Positions 1-7,850 of a DNA stretch of 32,965 nt are shown here, piece by piece. Positions within the stretch are counted from its first letter, which is position 1, and each line of letters starts with the position of its first letter. The notes under the pieces were generated by a model. It was not told the origin of the DNA. It saw nothing but the letters and a program-made list of their open reading frames with translations, and searched no databases. Made by a program: the position numbers and the translations under genes. Source of the stretch: Pirellulales bacterium (lineage in GTDB: Bacteria > Planctomycetota > Planctomycetia > Pirellulales > JANQPP01). The DNA lies in the NCBI GenBank assembly GCA_028289405.1, contig JANQPP010000133.1:1-32965 (forward strand). Direction: 5' to 3'.

Positions 1-101
1 TTTGAAATTTCGTCTGAAGGAAGCGGGAGCCAGCGCAGGCGACTCCATGAAATCTGAATTACCGCGCACAGCAAATGACAATGCGACAGGATGCAGGCGA
101 T

Positions 102-764
102 TCAATTGTCGCGGTAGCGTTCTTCGCGCCAGGGGTCGCCGCGGTCGTGGTAGCCGGCCTCTTCCCAGTAGCCTCGCCAGTCCTCCGCTGCGAATTCGAT
201 GCCCCGCAGCCACTTGGCGCTTTTCCAAGCGTAGAGATGCGGCACGACCAGTCGCACCGGCCCGCCATGGTCCGCCGAGAGCGGGGCGCCGTCATGCAGG
301 TCCGCCAGCAGGGCGTCGGCGGCCAAAAAATCCTCCAGCGGCAGGTTCGTGGTCCAGCCTTCGTCGTACCCTTTGAGGATCACGAATTGCGCGGACGGCT
401 GAATGCCGCAGCGGGCGGCGATTTCCCGCGTGGCCACCCCTTCCCACAGGTTGCCCAGCCGGGACCAGCGGGTCACGCAGTGGAAATCGGAAAAGACTTG
501 CACGCGGGGCAACTGGCGGAATTCGTCCAGGTTCATCGTCAGCGGCGCGTCCACGAGGCCGCTGATGGTGAGCGACCATTTCTCCGGCGCGACCTGCGGC
601 ACACGGCCGTATTGCAGCACCGGCCACTTGCGCGTGCGTACTTGCCCCGGCGGCAGGCGTTCGCCGCGGCGGGTATCCTCGCTGACAATCACCTCCGGCG
701 GCAGGCCATTTGGCTGGGGAGGTTCGCCGTGCTGGTATTTGCCGGTGGCTTCGCTGGTGGACAT
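102..764 (-). CDS. Sulfite-oxidase-like molybdopterin-dependent oxidoreductase, cytoplasmic
   Basis: Soluble molybdopterin oxidoreductase of the sulfite oxidase/YedY fold, 220 aa. I start it at the ATG at 764 (MSTSEATGKY), which has an AGGAAA Shine-Dalgarno about 8 nt upstream; the longer in-frame extension to 1238 runs antisense through the neighbouring SDR gene and is not credible. The family signature is clear: SLTISGLVDAPLTMNLDEF at about residues 64-82, then FHCVTRW with Cys96, the expected molybdenum-ligating cysteine, then HGGPVRLVVPHLYAWKSAKW towards the end. There is no Tat or Sec signal, unlike MsrP/YedY, so it probably stays in the cytoplasm. It is the last gene of the minus-strand sugar cluster, 29 nt after the SDR. 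Substrate unknown; its link to sugar catabolism is only positional. Confidence 0.88.
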   Translation of the reverse strand: MSTSEATGKYQHGEPPQPNGLPPEVIVSEDTRRGERLPPGQVRTRKWPVLQYGRVPQVAPEKWSLTISGLVDAPLTMNLDEFRQLPRVQVFSDFHCVTRWSRLGNLWEGVATREIAARCGIQPSAQFVILKGYDEGWTTNLPLEDFLAADALLADLHDGAPLSADHGGPVRLVVPHLYAWKSAKWLRGIEFAAEDWRGYWEEAGYHDRGDPWREERYRDN

Positions 765-793
765 GGCCCGTTTCCTGGAAGCTGCGCTGCCTC

Positions 794-1585
794 TCAAAAC
801 CGCATGGCCGTGAAACCGCCATCGACGTAGTAGGCGGCGCCGGTGATGAAACTGCCCGCTTTTCTGGAACAGAGCAGCAGCACCGTGCCGACGAGTTCTT
901 CCGATTCGCCGTAGCGTCCCATCGGCGTTTGGGAGAGGATGCTTTGCGTCCGCTCGGCGGTGAGGATCTTGCGGTTTTGCTCGGCGGGGAAGAAGCCGGG
1001 GCAGAGGGCGTTGACCCGCACGCCTTGCGGCGCGAATTCCCGAGCCACGTTCTGCGTGAGGTTCACGACCGCCGCCTTGGAGGCCGAGTAGGCGAAGACT
1101 TTCGACAGCGGTAGATGCGCGGTGACGCTGCCAATGTTCAAGATCGCGCCCCCTTCCGCCTGCCGTGCCATGTGCGGAGCGAAGATTTGGCAGGCCAAAT
1201 GCGTGGCGGTGAGGTTCGTCTCCAGCACTCGTTGCCAATCCTCGGGCGTGATCTCCGTGTAGGGGACCGCCGAATTCACGCCGGCGCAGTTGACCAAGAT
1301 ATCCACGCGGCCATGTTCCTGTTGCACGGCGGTGGACAGTCTTTCCAGTGATTCATGGGAAGTCACGTCCACGGCTTGAAACGTTGCCTGTCCGCCGAAT
1401 TCTTGGATACGATTCGCGCAGGCTTGTCCCCGTTCCTCGGAACGTCCGGCCACGACGGTGAGGGCGCCCGCCTGGGCCAAACCTTCGGCGATCGCTCCGC
1501 CCAGCACGCCGGTGCCGCCAATGACAATCGCCACTTGGCCATCCAAGCCGAAGAGGCCGTGCAAAAAGGCCGCCGAATCCGCCAT
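794..1585 (-). CDS. SDR family oxidoreductase (2-keto-3-deoxy-sugar-acid or mannonate type)
   Basis: Classical short-chain dehydrogenase of 263 aa, probably NAD(P)-dependent. The start at 1585 (MADSAAFLHG) has AAGGAA 7 nt upstream; in-frame starts at 1591, 1615 and 1651 lack this spacing. Visible motifs are the nucleotide-binding GGTGVLGG (about 23-30), NCAG (99-102), Ser153 and the catalytic YSASK (Tyr166, Lys170), with the PG motif after VNALC. The N-terminal LFGLDGQVAIVIGGTGVLGG is typical of SDRs annotated as D-mannonate oxidoreductase or sugar-acid dehydrogenases. In this cluster it could oxidise 2-keto-3-deoxy-L-fuconate or reduce a ketouronate made by the UxaE-like neighbour; sequence alone does not decide. 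Confidence 0.9.
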   Translation of the reverse strand: MADSAAFLHGLFGLDGQVAIVIGGTGVLGGAIAEGLAQAGALTVVAGRSEERGQACANRIQEFGGQATFQAVDVTSHESLERLSTAVQQEHGRVDILVNCAGVNSAVPYTEITPEDWQRVLETNLTATHLACQIFAPHMARQAEGGAILNIGSVTAHLPLSKVFAYSASKAAVVNLTQNVAREFAPQGVRVNALCPGFFPAEQNRKILTAERTQSILSQTPMGRYGESEELVGTVLLLCSRKAGSFITGAAYYVDGGFTAMRF

Positions 1586-1666
1586 GTGCATGTTCCTTCC
1601 AGTTGCGTGGTCCATTTGGTCTCGACGAGCCGGCCCAGCACTCGCCAGCATGCCGTCATGAAATTG

Positions 1667-2506
1667 TCAGCTCAAGCCGTAAAACTCGCGGGCCGTGTGA
1701 TGAAATATCTGTTCCTGCTCGGAAGGGCTGAGCTGTTCCAAGAGGGTTCGCAGGGCCGCATGCACCTCGCCGTATGTTCCCGCCAGCAGGCAGACAGGCC
1801 AGTCCGATCCGTACATCAGCCGCTGGGGCCCAAAACATTCCAGCGCCGTGTCCACATAGGGCCGCAGGTCCTCCACGGTCCAGCCGTTCCAGGCGGCCTC
1901 GGTCACCATTCCCGATAGCTTGCAATGGATGTTTGGGAATCGAGAGGCTTCTCGCAGATCGTCCCGCCAGGGCTGGAAATTCTGGTGCTTGATTTCCGGC
2001 TTGGCCAAATGGTCGAGCACCATGGGCAGATCGGGCAGTTGCCGAGCCAGCGTGGCGGCGTGCCGCAGGTGCTTGACGTAAAACAGCAGATCAAACGGGA
2101 CGCGGTGCCGTTCCAAGACGCGCAAGCCACGCAGCACCTCGGGCCGGATGATGAAATCGTCGTCTGGTTCGTCCTGCGTGATGTGCCGCACGCCCACGAA
2201 TTTGGGATGATCTCGAAACTCGAGCAATTGGGCTTCGCAATCCTCGCTGGCCAGATCGACCCAGCCCACCACGCCGGCGAGCCAATCGTTTGCTTCGGCG
2301 AGCCCTAACACCCAGCGGTTTTCCTCCACGTTGTGCTGCGTTTGCACGAAGATGGAGGAGCCGATGCCCGCCTCATCCAGCAGCGGTTTTAGATCGCTGG
2401 GAAGAAAGCTGCTATGGATCGGGGCGTGTTCCGGCGTTTCCAGCCAGGAAGTATCGAAACGGCCCAATTCCCAGAAATGTTGATGCGCGTCGATCGTGGG
2501 CAGCAT
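1667..2506 (-). CDS. Amidohydrolase family lactonase (L-fuconolactonase / L-rhamnonolactonase-like)
   Basis: TIM-barrel metal-dependent hydrolase of the amidohydrolase-2 family, 279 aa, normal length. The metal-binding HxH is near the N-terminus (His8, His10 in IDAHQHFWELG). Later family features are GVRHITQDEPDDDF, MVLDHLAKPEIK, FPNIHCKLSGM and RLMYGSDWPV, the last carrying the catalytic Asp. These are typical of sugar-lactone hydrolases that open L-fucono- or L-rhamnono-1,4/1,5-lactone. It lies 9 nt after the aldo/keto reductase gene, which fits a dehydrogenase-lactonase pair: the reductase makes the lactone and this enzyme hydrolyses it to the aldonate. The exact sugar is inferred from the FucU-like neighbour. 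Confidence 0.9.
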   Translation of the reverse strand: MLPTIDAHQHFWELGRFDTSWLETPEHAPIHSSFLPSDLKPLLDEAGIGSSIFVQTQHNVEENRWVLGLAEANDWLAGVVGWVDLASEDCEAQLLEFRDHPKFVGVRHITQDEPDDDFIIRPEVLRGLRVLERHRVPFDLLFYVKHLRHAATLARQLPDLPMVLDHLAKPEIKHQNFQPWRDDLREASRFPNIHCKLSGMVTEAAWNGWTVEDLRPYVDTALECFGPQRLMYGSDWPVCLLAGTYGEVHAALRTLLEQLSPSEQEQIFHHTAREFYGLS

Positions 2507-2515
2507 GGCCTGTTG

Positions 2516-3469
2516 TTACTCCGTGCCCTCGGGGAGCTCGTCGTTATTCTCCGGGCGGCCTTCGAGGTAGAACCAATTATGGATAGGCCGCAAGATTTCC
2601 AGCACCTCGGCCAGGAGTTGCTCGTCGAGCGGTTTTTGGATCCAATCCGCCCACTGCGCCACGCGGTCCGGATTCGCCGAACCGGTCACGCAGGTCGTCA
2701 TGTCTTCGTGGGCGATGGAGTATTGCAGGGCAAGTTGCGCCAGGTCCACGCCCCGCTGCCGGCAATGCTCGGCGGCTTGCTGGCATGTCGTACGCACGTC
2801 GTCCGGTGCCCGATGCCACGGCGGCAAGGGGGCGCTGGTCAGCAGCCGGGCGGAAAACGGCGCCGCGTTCATGATGCCCACGCCCTTCGATTTCAGGTAC
2901 GGCACCAGATCCGCGAGCATGGTATTTTGCAGCGTGTAGTGATTGTACGAGAGGATCACGTCCAAGTCGGTCCGGTCCAGCACGTAGCGGAAGATCTTCA
3001 TCGGATATCCGGAGATGCCCACGAAGCGAACCTTTCCCTCCGCCTGAACTTTGCGGAGCGCGGGCAGGGTTTCCTCCACGATGTAGGCCATGTCGACGAA
3101 TTCGATGTCGTGGCAGAGGCAGATATCCAGATAATCGACGCCCATCCGCTGGAGGCTGATGTCCACGCTTTCCACCACGCGGCGGGGCGAGAAATCGAAA
3201 TGTTGCTGGGCATACCGGCCCAGCTTCGTACCCAGGATGTATTTCTCACGGGGAATGTCGCGGAGCGCGAAGCCTAACAGCACCTCGGAAGTGCCGCGCC
3301 CGTAAAACGGGGAGGTGTCGATAAAGTTCATGCCGTGGTCTAGCGCGACATGCACGCTCCGGAGGGCTTCCCCCAGATCGACGGGGCGGAATTCTTGCCC
3401 CAGCGAGGAAGCCCCGAAACTCAAAACCGGCAGACTGATACCGGTGTTTCCCAAAGGCCGATGTTCCAT
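2516..3469 (-). CDS. Aldo/keto reductase, L-fucose / L-galactose dehydrogenase-like
   Basis: NAD(P)-dependent aldo/keto reductase of 317 aa. The complete catalytic tetrad is visible: Asp51 (FIDTSPFYG), Tyr56, Lys82 (LGTKLGR) and His120 (ICLCHDIE). The opening MEHRPLGNTGISLPVLSFGASSLG and the length match the subgroup that includes L-galactose dehydrogenase and D-threo-aldose 1-dehydrogenase, which oxidise C1 of aldoses to lactones. The ATG at 3469 is preceded by GAGGAA about 9 nt upstream. The gene follows the FucU/RbsD mutarotase gene after 69 nt and precedes the lactonase by 9 nt, so a role in the first oxidation of L-fucose or a related sugar is likely. Confidence 0.9.
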   Translation of the reverse strand: MEHRPLGNTGISLPVLSFGASSLGQEFRPVDLGEALRSVHVALDHGMNFIDTSPFYGRGTSEVLLGFALRDIPREKYILGTKLGRYAQQHFDFSPRRVVESVDISLQRMGVDYLDICLCHDIEFVDMAYIVEETLPALRKVQAEGKVRFVGISGYPMKIFRYVLDRTDLDVILSYNHYTLQNTMLADLVPYLKSKGVGIMNAAPFSARLLTSAPLPPWHRAPDDVRTTCQQAAEHCRQRGVDLAQLALQYSIAHEDMTTCVTGSANPDRVAQWADWIQKPLDEQLLAEVLEILRPIHNWFYLEGRPENNDELPEGTE

Positions 3470-3538
3470 GATGATGTGTTCCTCAACCGTCCCAGAAAAT
3501 CAAATGCTTCTTGCCGGGAATTGGGGAATGCCGTGCGG

Positions 3539-3985
3539 TCAACCAGAACGCACGCCGACGGTGAGCAGCAAGTTGGCCCACAGGGCTTGGTCCGCCGTCT
3601 GGATGGTCAACACGTGGTCCCGTGAGGCGACCGCCTCGTAAAACTGCCATTTGTCGATCGGTTCCAGCGGGATTTGTAGGCCATGCCCTTGCAACACATT
3701 ACGATACTCGGCCCAAATCGGCGGATCCCCCTGCAAAGCATACGGATCATCGGCGGGGATGCCCATCGTATGCACGCCTTCCACGGGAATCGCGGAGAGG
3801 ACGGCTTCCAGTACCGGCACGCAGCCCACGATGCCGGGACTCAAGTTCAGGCTCACCAAGCGGGCGTTCGGTCCGATCGCCGTCGAGGCAGGATAGTTGC
3901 CGTCGGCGATGAGGATTTTGGCGTGATGCCCCGCGCGGCCCAGCACTTCATTGATCGTGGGATGAATGAGCTGATGTTTCAGCAT
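3539..3985 (-). CDS. FucU/RbsD family sugar mutarotase
   Basis: Small protein of 148 aa that should interconvert sugar anomers. The start at 3985 (MLKHQLIHPTINEVLGRAGH) has AGGAA 8 nt upstream; the ORF extending to 4147 overlaps the upstream gene antisense-like and is rejected. The GRAGHHAKILIADGNYP stretch near the N-terminus (His20, Asp28) aligns with the FucU active-site region, and the C-terminal WQFYEAVASRDHVLTIQTAD matches the FucU/RbsD end. The NYP in place of the RbsD GLP points to the FucU side. It begins 11 nt after the UxaE-like gene. In context it would supply the anomer used by the aldo/keto reductase. Confidence 0.88.
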   Translation of the reverse strand: MLKHQLIHPTINEVLGRAGHHAKILIADGNYPASTAIGPNARLVSLNLSPGIVGCVPVLEAVLSAIPVEGVHTMGIPADDPYALQGDPPIWAEYRNVLQGHGLQIPLEPIDKWQFYEAVASRDHVLTIQTADQALWANLLLTVGVRSG

Positions 3986-3996
3986 CGGCGAGTTTC

Positions 3997-5280
3997 CTAT
4001 TGCGTGGGCATGCCCGCCTGAAGGGCATCCAGATGCCGGATGAAATGCTCCGCCAGCACTTCCGTGTAAGTGTCCTGATGGGCTTCCAAAAGCTGCCGCA
4101 GCAGCGTGCCCAAGGCCGCGTCGGTGAGCACGGAGCCGAAGGTGCAATGCACGATTTGGCGGCCCGGATTGGTAAACCCTTCTCCAGCAGGCACATTCCG
4201 CCAGAGCCCCAGGTACGCTTCCTCCAGCGTCTCGTCATCCGAGATTTCCTCGGGCGGAGGGACGTCCGACAGCTTGGCGGAAATGTGATACGTAGCTTTG
4301 TCCTGTTCGAAACGCTCACGCGAAAAGGTCACGATCCGCCGTAAGAGCGGCACGTCGTGCCGGGCCGCCACGCGAAGTGCCTCCAAGTAGCTCGTCCCGG
4401 CGGTCTTTACATGCCAGCGGCCCTGCGTGGCACGGGCCAACGAAGCGTACATCGAAAGCTTGTCCGAACCGGAATGCAAGCTCAATTTGTAAGGGCCCAA
4501 AGCGCGGGCAATCGCAGCGTGCCGGTTGAGGGAACGCTCCAATTCCTCGACATCTCCCTTGAAGTCGATCCCCTTCTCGAAGTCGCCTATGAAGCGTGGC
4601 GCGAGGCTCACGAGCTTCATCCCCCGTTGCAGGCACTGGTCCGCGATGATGTAGTGTTCGGCCAGCGAAGTGGGATGCGGCGTCTCGTCGACGCTCAACT
4701 CGATTTCGTAATCACTGTCCAGCCCGCCGCAAGTCTGGGCAATGTGGCCGGCCAATTGGCAGGCATGCTCGATAGCTGGGCCATATTTGGCCGCCGCGCG
4801 GAGGCAGGCCTCTTCCGAGAATTCGATTTGCGTGTCACCGTCCAGTTGGATTTGTTGTCCCTGGTAGTTTTCCATCCAGGAAACGGATGGATCTAGAGCG
4901 GCCACTTTTTCCCGCAATTGGCCCAGGTCGTACCCGTCGGCCTGCTCATCCACGTGGTCGGAGGGATCGATGGTGAAAAAGGTGAACCCTGCCTCCGCCG
5001 TGCGTTCCACATCCTCGTTCGTCTTCAGATGGTCCGCGTCGGCCCCCATCGGTTGATTCCAGCCCAGAGACTCAGCGGCGCGGCAGGCATCCTCCATGAC
5101 TTGCCGGGGCGTACGCCGGGTGCGGGACATTTCGCGGATCGATTGTTGTGGAAAAATAGGCGCCACGCCATGTCCGGACCGTTCCATGGCCCGGATGTGG
5201 CCGGGCGTGGCCAATCCGATCCGGTCTCCAAAACCAAAACTGGGCTTCAATCCAAGCGTGGAACAGGCGGAACCCGACAT
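3997..5280 (-). CDS. UxaE-like tagaturonate/ketose epimerase family protein
   Basis: Protein of 427 aa resembling tagaturonate epimerase UxaE, which in characterised cases epimerises tagaturonate and fructuronate. Supporting stretches are SFGFGDRIGLATPGHIRAM at the N-terminus, FTFFTIDPSDHVD, IELSVDETPHPTSLAEHY (acidic and His residues likely to bind metal), LVSLAPRFIGDFEKGIDF, LSLHSGSDKLSMY and WHVKTAGTSYLEALR. It is somewhat shorter than my recollection of UxaE proteins (about 480 aa), and the start at 5280 has only a GGAAA-like site 7 nt upstream. It sits between a TIM-barrel isomerase and the FucU-like gene, so its true substrate may be a fucose- or rhamnose-derived acid rather than tagaturonate. 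Family call is firm, substrate is not. Confidence 0.75.
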   Translation of the reverse strand: MSGSACSTLGLKPSFGFGDRIGLATPGHIRAMERSGHGVAPIFPQQSIREMSRTRRTPRQVMEDACRAAESLGWNQPMGADADHLKTNEDVERTAEAGFTFFTIDPSDHVDEQADGYDLGQLREKVAALDPSVSWMENYQGQQIQLDGDTQIEFSEEACLRAAAKYGPAIEHACQLAGHIAQTCGGLDSDYEIELSVDETPHPTSLAEHYIIADQCLQRGMKLVSLAPRFIGDFEKGIDFKGDVEELERSLNRHAAIARALGPYKLSLHSGSDKLSMYASLARATQGRWHVKTAGTSYLEALRVAARHDVPLLRRIVTFSRERFEQDKATYHISAKLSDVPPPEEISDDETLEEAYLGLWRNVPAGEGFTNPGRQIVHCTFGSVLTDAALGTLLRQLLEAHQDTYTEVLAEHFIRHLDALQAGMPTQ

Positions 5281-5363
5281 GAAGTGTTTCCAATCATGGT
5301 CTGCTTGAGGGACGCGTGAACCGAAATCCGCGCCCGCATGTTTACTCGATCGTTCAGCGAGCC

Positions 5364-6200
5364 CTACGCGGAGGGCTGTTCCACATACTGTTGGAAAGCC
5401 CGCATGGTCTGGCTTGCCGCTTCCCGGGGCGACGGCAAAGGAATCGCTTCCGCCGAAAGGTAGCCATCGTAGCCGATTTCACGTAGGGCCTCCACGACGG
5501 GCGGGAACTTCAAATGCCCGAATCCCGCGGCGCGGCGATTGGAGTCCACGAAGTGGACATGTCCCACGGCATCTCCGGCAGCACGGAAAGCCGCCGCGCA
5601 GTCCGTCTCCTCGATGTTCATGTGAAACAAGTCGGCCAACAGTCGCAACTTCGAGGGCTTGAGCGAATCCACGAACACCACGCCTTGCGCCAGCGTGTTG
5701 AGCAGATTGGTCTCGTAGCGATTGAGCGGTTCGATGAGCAGGGAGACGCCCGACTTCTCCGCCATTTCCGCCAAGGGTGCCACGCTATCGCGGAGGCGTC
5801 CCAAAGCATCGGCCCGTTCTCCGGGGCTGGGGCTCTTGCCTTGCATGGAACCGATGATCACCGCCGCTCCAAATGGCGCGGCCGCCTCGATCAGCGATTT
5901 CACGAAATCGCTCCCCTGGATTCGCACGCTATCTTCGGGCGAGGAGAGCGTCCAGCCATGCCGTACCCAGCCGGCGCCGGTCCCCACCGCCGCGAGTTCC
6001 AGGTCATGATCACGCAGCTTGGATTTCAAATCCGCCTGTTGCAGCGGGCTGGCATCCGGCGCGAACAGTTCCACGGCGGGAAAACCGCACTCGCGGGCTT
6101 CCCGCAAGGCTTCGTCCAAATCGTCCCAAAACACGAACGGCCCTCCTCGGGCCTCCGGTACCAGACTAATCGTGACACAGGGCCGCATGCTTGTGCTCAT
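5364..6200 (-). CDS. Sugar phosphate isomerase/epimerase family TIM-barrel protein
   Basis: AP-endonuclease-2-like TIM barrel of 278 aa (xylose isomerase-like superfamily). I prefer the ATG at 6200 (MSTSMRPCVTISLV); another Met lies four codons on at 6188. Expected metal/acid residues are seen in LLIEPLNRYETN, LLADLFHMNIEE, VGHVHFVDSNR and YLSAEAIPLP, the four-ligand pattern Glu-Asp/His-His-Glu of hydroxypyruvate isomerase and ketose 3-epimerase relatives. It starts 8 nt after the alcohol dehydrogenase stop, so the two are almost certainly co-transcribed. The substrate cannot be read from sequence; an aldose/ketose isomerase step in the same pathway is a reasonable guess. Confidence 0.87.
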   Translation of the reverse strand: MSTSMRPCVTISLVPEARGGPFVFWDDLDEALREARECGFPAVELFAPDASPLQQADLKSKLRDHDLELAAVGTGAGWVRHGWTLSSPEDSVRIQGSDFVKSLIEAAAPFGAAVIIGSMQGKSPSPGERADALGRLRDSVAPLAEMAEKSGVSLLIEPLNRYETNLLNTLAQGVVFVDSLKPSKLRLLADLFHMNIEETDCAAAFRAAGDAVGHVHFVDSNRRAAGFGHLKFPPVVEALREIGYDGYLSAEAIPLPSPREAASQTMRAFQQYVEQPSA

Positions 6201-6208
6201 ATTTCGTC

Positions 6209-7234
6209 TCAATCCAAATCCACGATGGCCTTAATCACGCCCGTTTCCGGTTTGGTGTAGCCGTCGAATTGGCCAATCATCTCGTCAAATGTCGTGCGGT
6301 GCGTGATCCAGGGACGAGTATCGATTTCGCCATTCTCGATCAGCCGAATGATCCGCTCGAAATCCCCGGGGAGCGCGTTCCGCGAGCCCATGATGGTCAT
6401 CTCCCGCGCGTGCAACAGCGGATGTGGGAAATGGACTTCGCCCGTGGTGATGCCCACATACACCAGCCGGCCCGTATGCGCCACGTACTGCAACGCCTGC
6501 GACATCGATTCGGCGTTCCCTGTCGCGTCGATCACCACGGTGGGCAGATTGCCGCCATGCAATTGGCGGAGTTCCTCGACGGCCTGGTCCGGCTGTGAGA
6601 ATTGGACTGTGTGATCGACCCGCATTGCTTCGCGGCAGAACTTGAGGCGGGATTCGACGAGGTCCATCACCGTGATCCGCGCGCCGGCCAGCTTGAGGAA
6701 TTCGATGACCGACAGGCCAATCGGCCCGGCGCCGATCAGCAGCACGGATTCCCCCTGCGCGGGTGCCGCGCGGTCCACGCAGTGGCAGCCGATGGCCAGC
6801 GTCTCCACCAGGGCCAGTTGCTCATACGCCAGCTCACGGGAGACATGCAATTTCCGCGCGGGTAGGATAAACCGGGGCCGCATGCCGCCGTCGATATGCA
6901 CGCCCAAGACCTGCAAATGCTCGCAGCAGTTGGTGCGTCCCCGCTGGCTGGCAAAACTATCGACGTCGTTGATGTAAGGCTCCACGGAGCAGTGGTCACC
7001 GGAGGTGACGTTGTCCACGCCCGGGCCAACTTCCAGCACTTCCACGCCCAGTTCGTGGCCCGGAATGCGGGGATAGCTGTAGAACGGCATTTTGCCGAGA
7101 TAACCGCTGTAGTCCGTGCCGCAGATGCCCACGCGATGGACTTGCACCAGGGCTTCTCCCGCCCCAGGAGCGGACGCTTCCTGCACGTCTTGAATGGAGA
7201 AGCGTTTCGGCTCCTCCAGCACGATGGCTTTCAT
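6209..7234 (-). CDS. Zinc-type alcohol dehydrogenase (sugar-acid dehydrogenase), first gene of cluster
   Basis: Medium-chain dehydrogenase of 341 aa, start at the ATG at 7234 (MKAIVLEEPK); a TTG three codons earlier is less likely. Catalytic zinc ligands are present: Cys38 (GICGTDYSG), His60/Glu61 (PGHELG) and Glu144 in the LVETLAIGCH stretch. The Rossmann motif GAGPIG is at about 168-173. The structural-zinc lobe is unusual: only the final NCC (Cys103-104) of the usual four-cysteine pattern remains, with the earlier positions reading DVDSFASQ. The overall subgroup (NCCEHLQVLGVHIDGGMRPRF) resembles L-galactonate/L-threonine-type dehydrogenases. As first gene of the minus-strand cluster it lies just downstream of whatever promoter drives it. 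Confidence 0.9.
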   Translation of the reverse strand: MKAIVLEEPKRFSIQDVQEASAPGAGEALVQVHRVGICGTDYSGYLGKMPFYSYPRIPGHELGVEVLEVGPGVDNVTSGDHCSVEPYINDVDSFASQRGRTNCCEHLQVLGVHIDGGMRPRFILPARKLHVSRELAYEQLALVETLAIGCHCVDRAAPAQGESVLLIGAGPIGLSVIEFLKLAGARITVMDLVESRLKFCREAMRVDHTVQFSQPDQAVEELRQLHGGNLPTVVIDATGNAESMSQALQYVAHTGRLVYVGITTGEVHFPHPLLHAREMTIMGSRNALPGDFERIIRLIENGEIDTRPWITHRTTFDEMIGQFDGYTKPETGVIKAIVDLD

Positions 7235-7390
7235 GCGATTCAAACCGGGTAGAAAAACTGAAGAAACAACCGGACCAAGAACCGCTTAAACTGATGGCGG
7301 ATTGGCCAGGACTGACAAAGAAGGAGTTATATCTGTGCGGCCGGTGTCAGGCAACCAAGCGTGCGAGGCAACTGAACGACGAGGGACTAG

Positions 7391-7830
7391 CCATCATAGC
7401 CAGTCAGAACCACCGGCAGAGCCGATGGCATGAGGAAGGGCCTCTCGAAAAGGTCCTTGGATTGCTAGTTGTTTATCGTCGTCGGACCATATCCCCGTTC
7501 CCGGCCACGCTCGACTTTCTCCGAGTTCTGGATGTACTGGCGAATCAACGCCTCATCCAATCCGACGGTATTCACACCCGCACCGCGTGACCAGAAACTC
7601 CGTCCACACAAAATGTCCCAAACGTTCACATCAGTTCACTGCGAACTCGAATGGTACCCTTTCCCTTCAGATACGCCATCGTCATCACAAGACAGTACTT
7701 CGGTGGAACGCCCGGTAATAGGTGACATGATCTGGCTAGGCATGGCAACATATAAGCAGAGAAATGGGCCGATTCTACGCAAATGCCTGGATCAGAATAC
7801 ATGGTGTTTCTTCTCGATTTCACCAGTGAA
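7391..7830 (-). pseudogene. tnpA: Decayed IS200-type HUH (Y1) transposase TnpA
   Basis: Remnant of an IS200/IS605-family transposase read on the minus strand in several frames. Diagnostic pieces are LLPGVPPKYCLVMTMAYLKGKGTIRV (split here as LLPGVPPKY and AYLKGKGTIRV, about 7640-7720) and FWSRGAGVNTVGLDEALIR followed by QYIQNSEKVERGR, ending at a TAG at 7465-7467. The HUH nickase motif, normally H-x-M-P-D-H-V-H, reads HA-stop-PDHV at 7721-7744: the Met codon is now TAG, and the frame shifts immediately after. Another shift lies near 7620. The protein is therefore not functional. The sequence down to about 7391 resembles non-coding element end sequence but I could not define the ends. Confidence 0.8.
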
Positions 7831-7850
7831 CTGCTTCAGCAACGGCACTA

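Noticed and set aside
2..830. Plus-strand ORFs of 124 and 251 aa at the left edge
   Set aside because: They run antisense to the sulfite-oxidase-like gene, have shadow-like Arg/Gly/Pro-rich composition and match no family.
765..1238. Extension of the sulfite-oxidase-like gene to a 378-aa protein
   Set aside because: The extra N-terminal part is an alternative frame of the SDR gene; a good ribosome binding site supports the start at 764.
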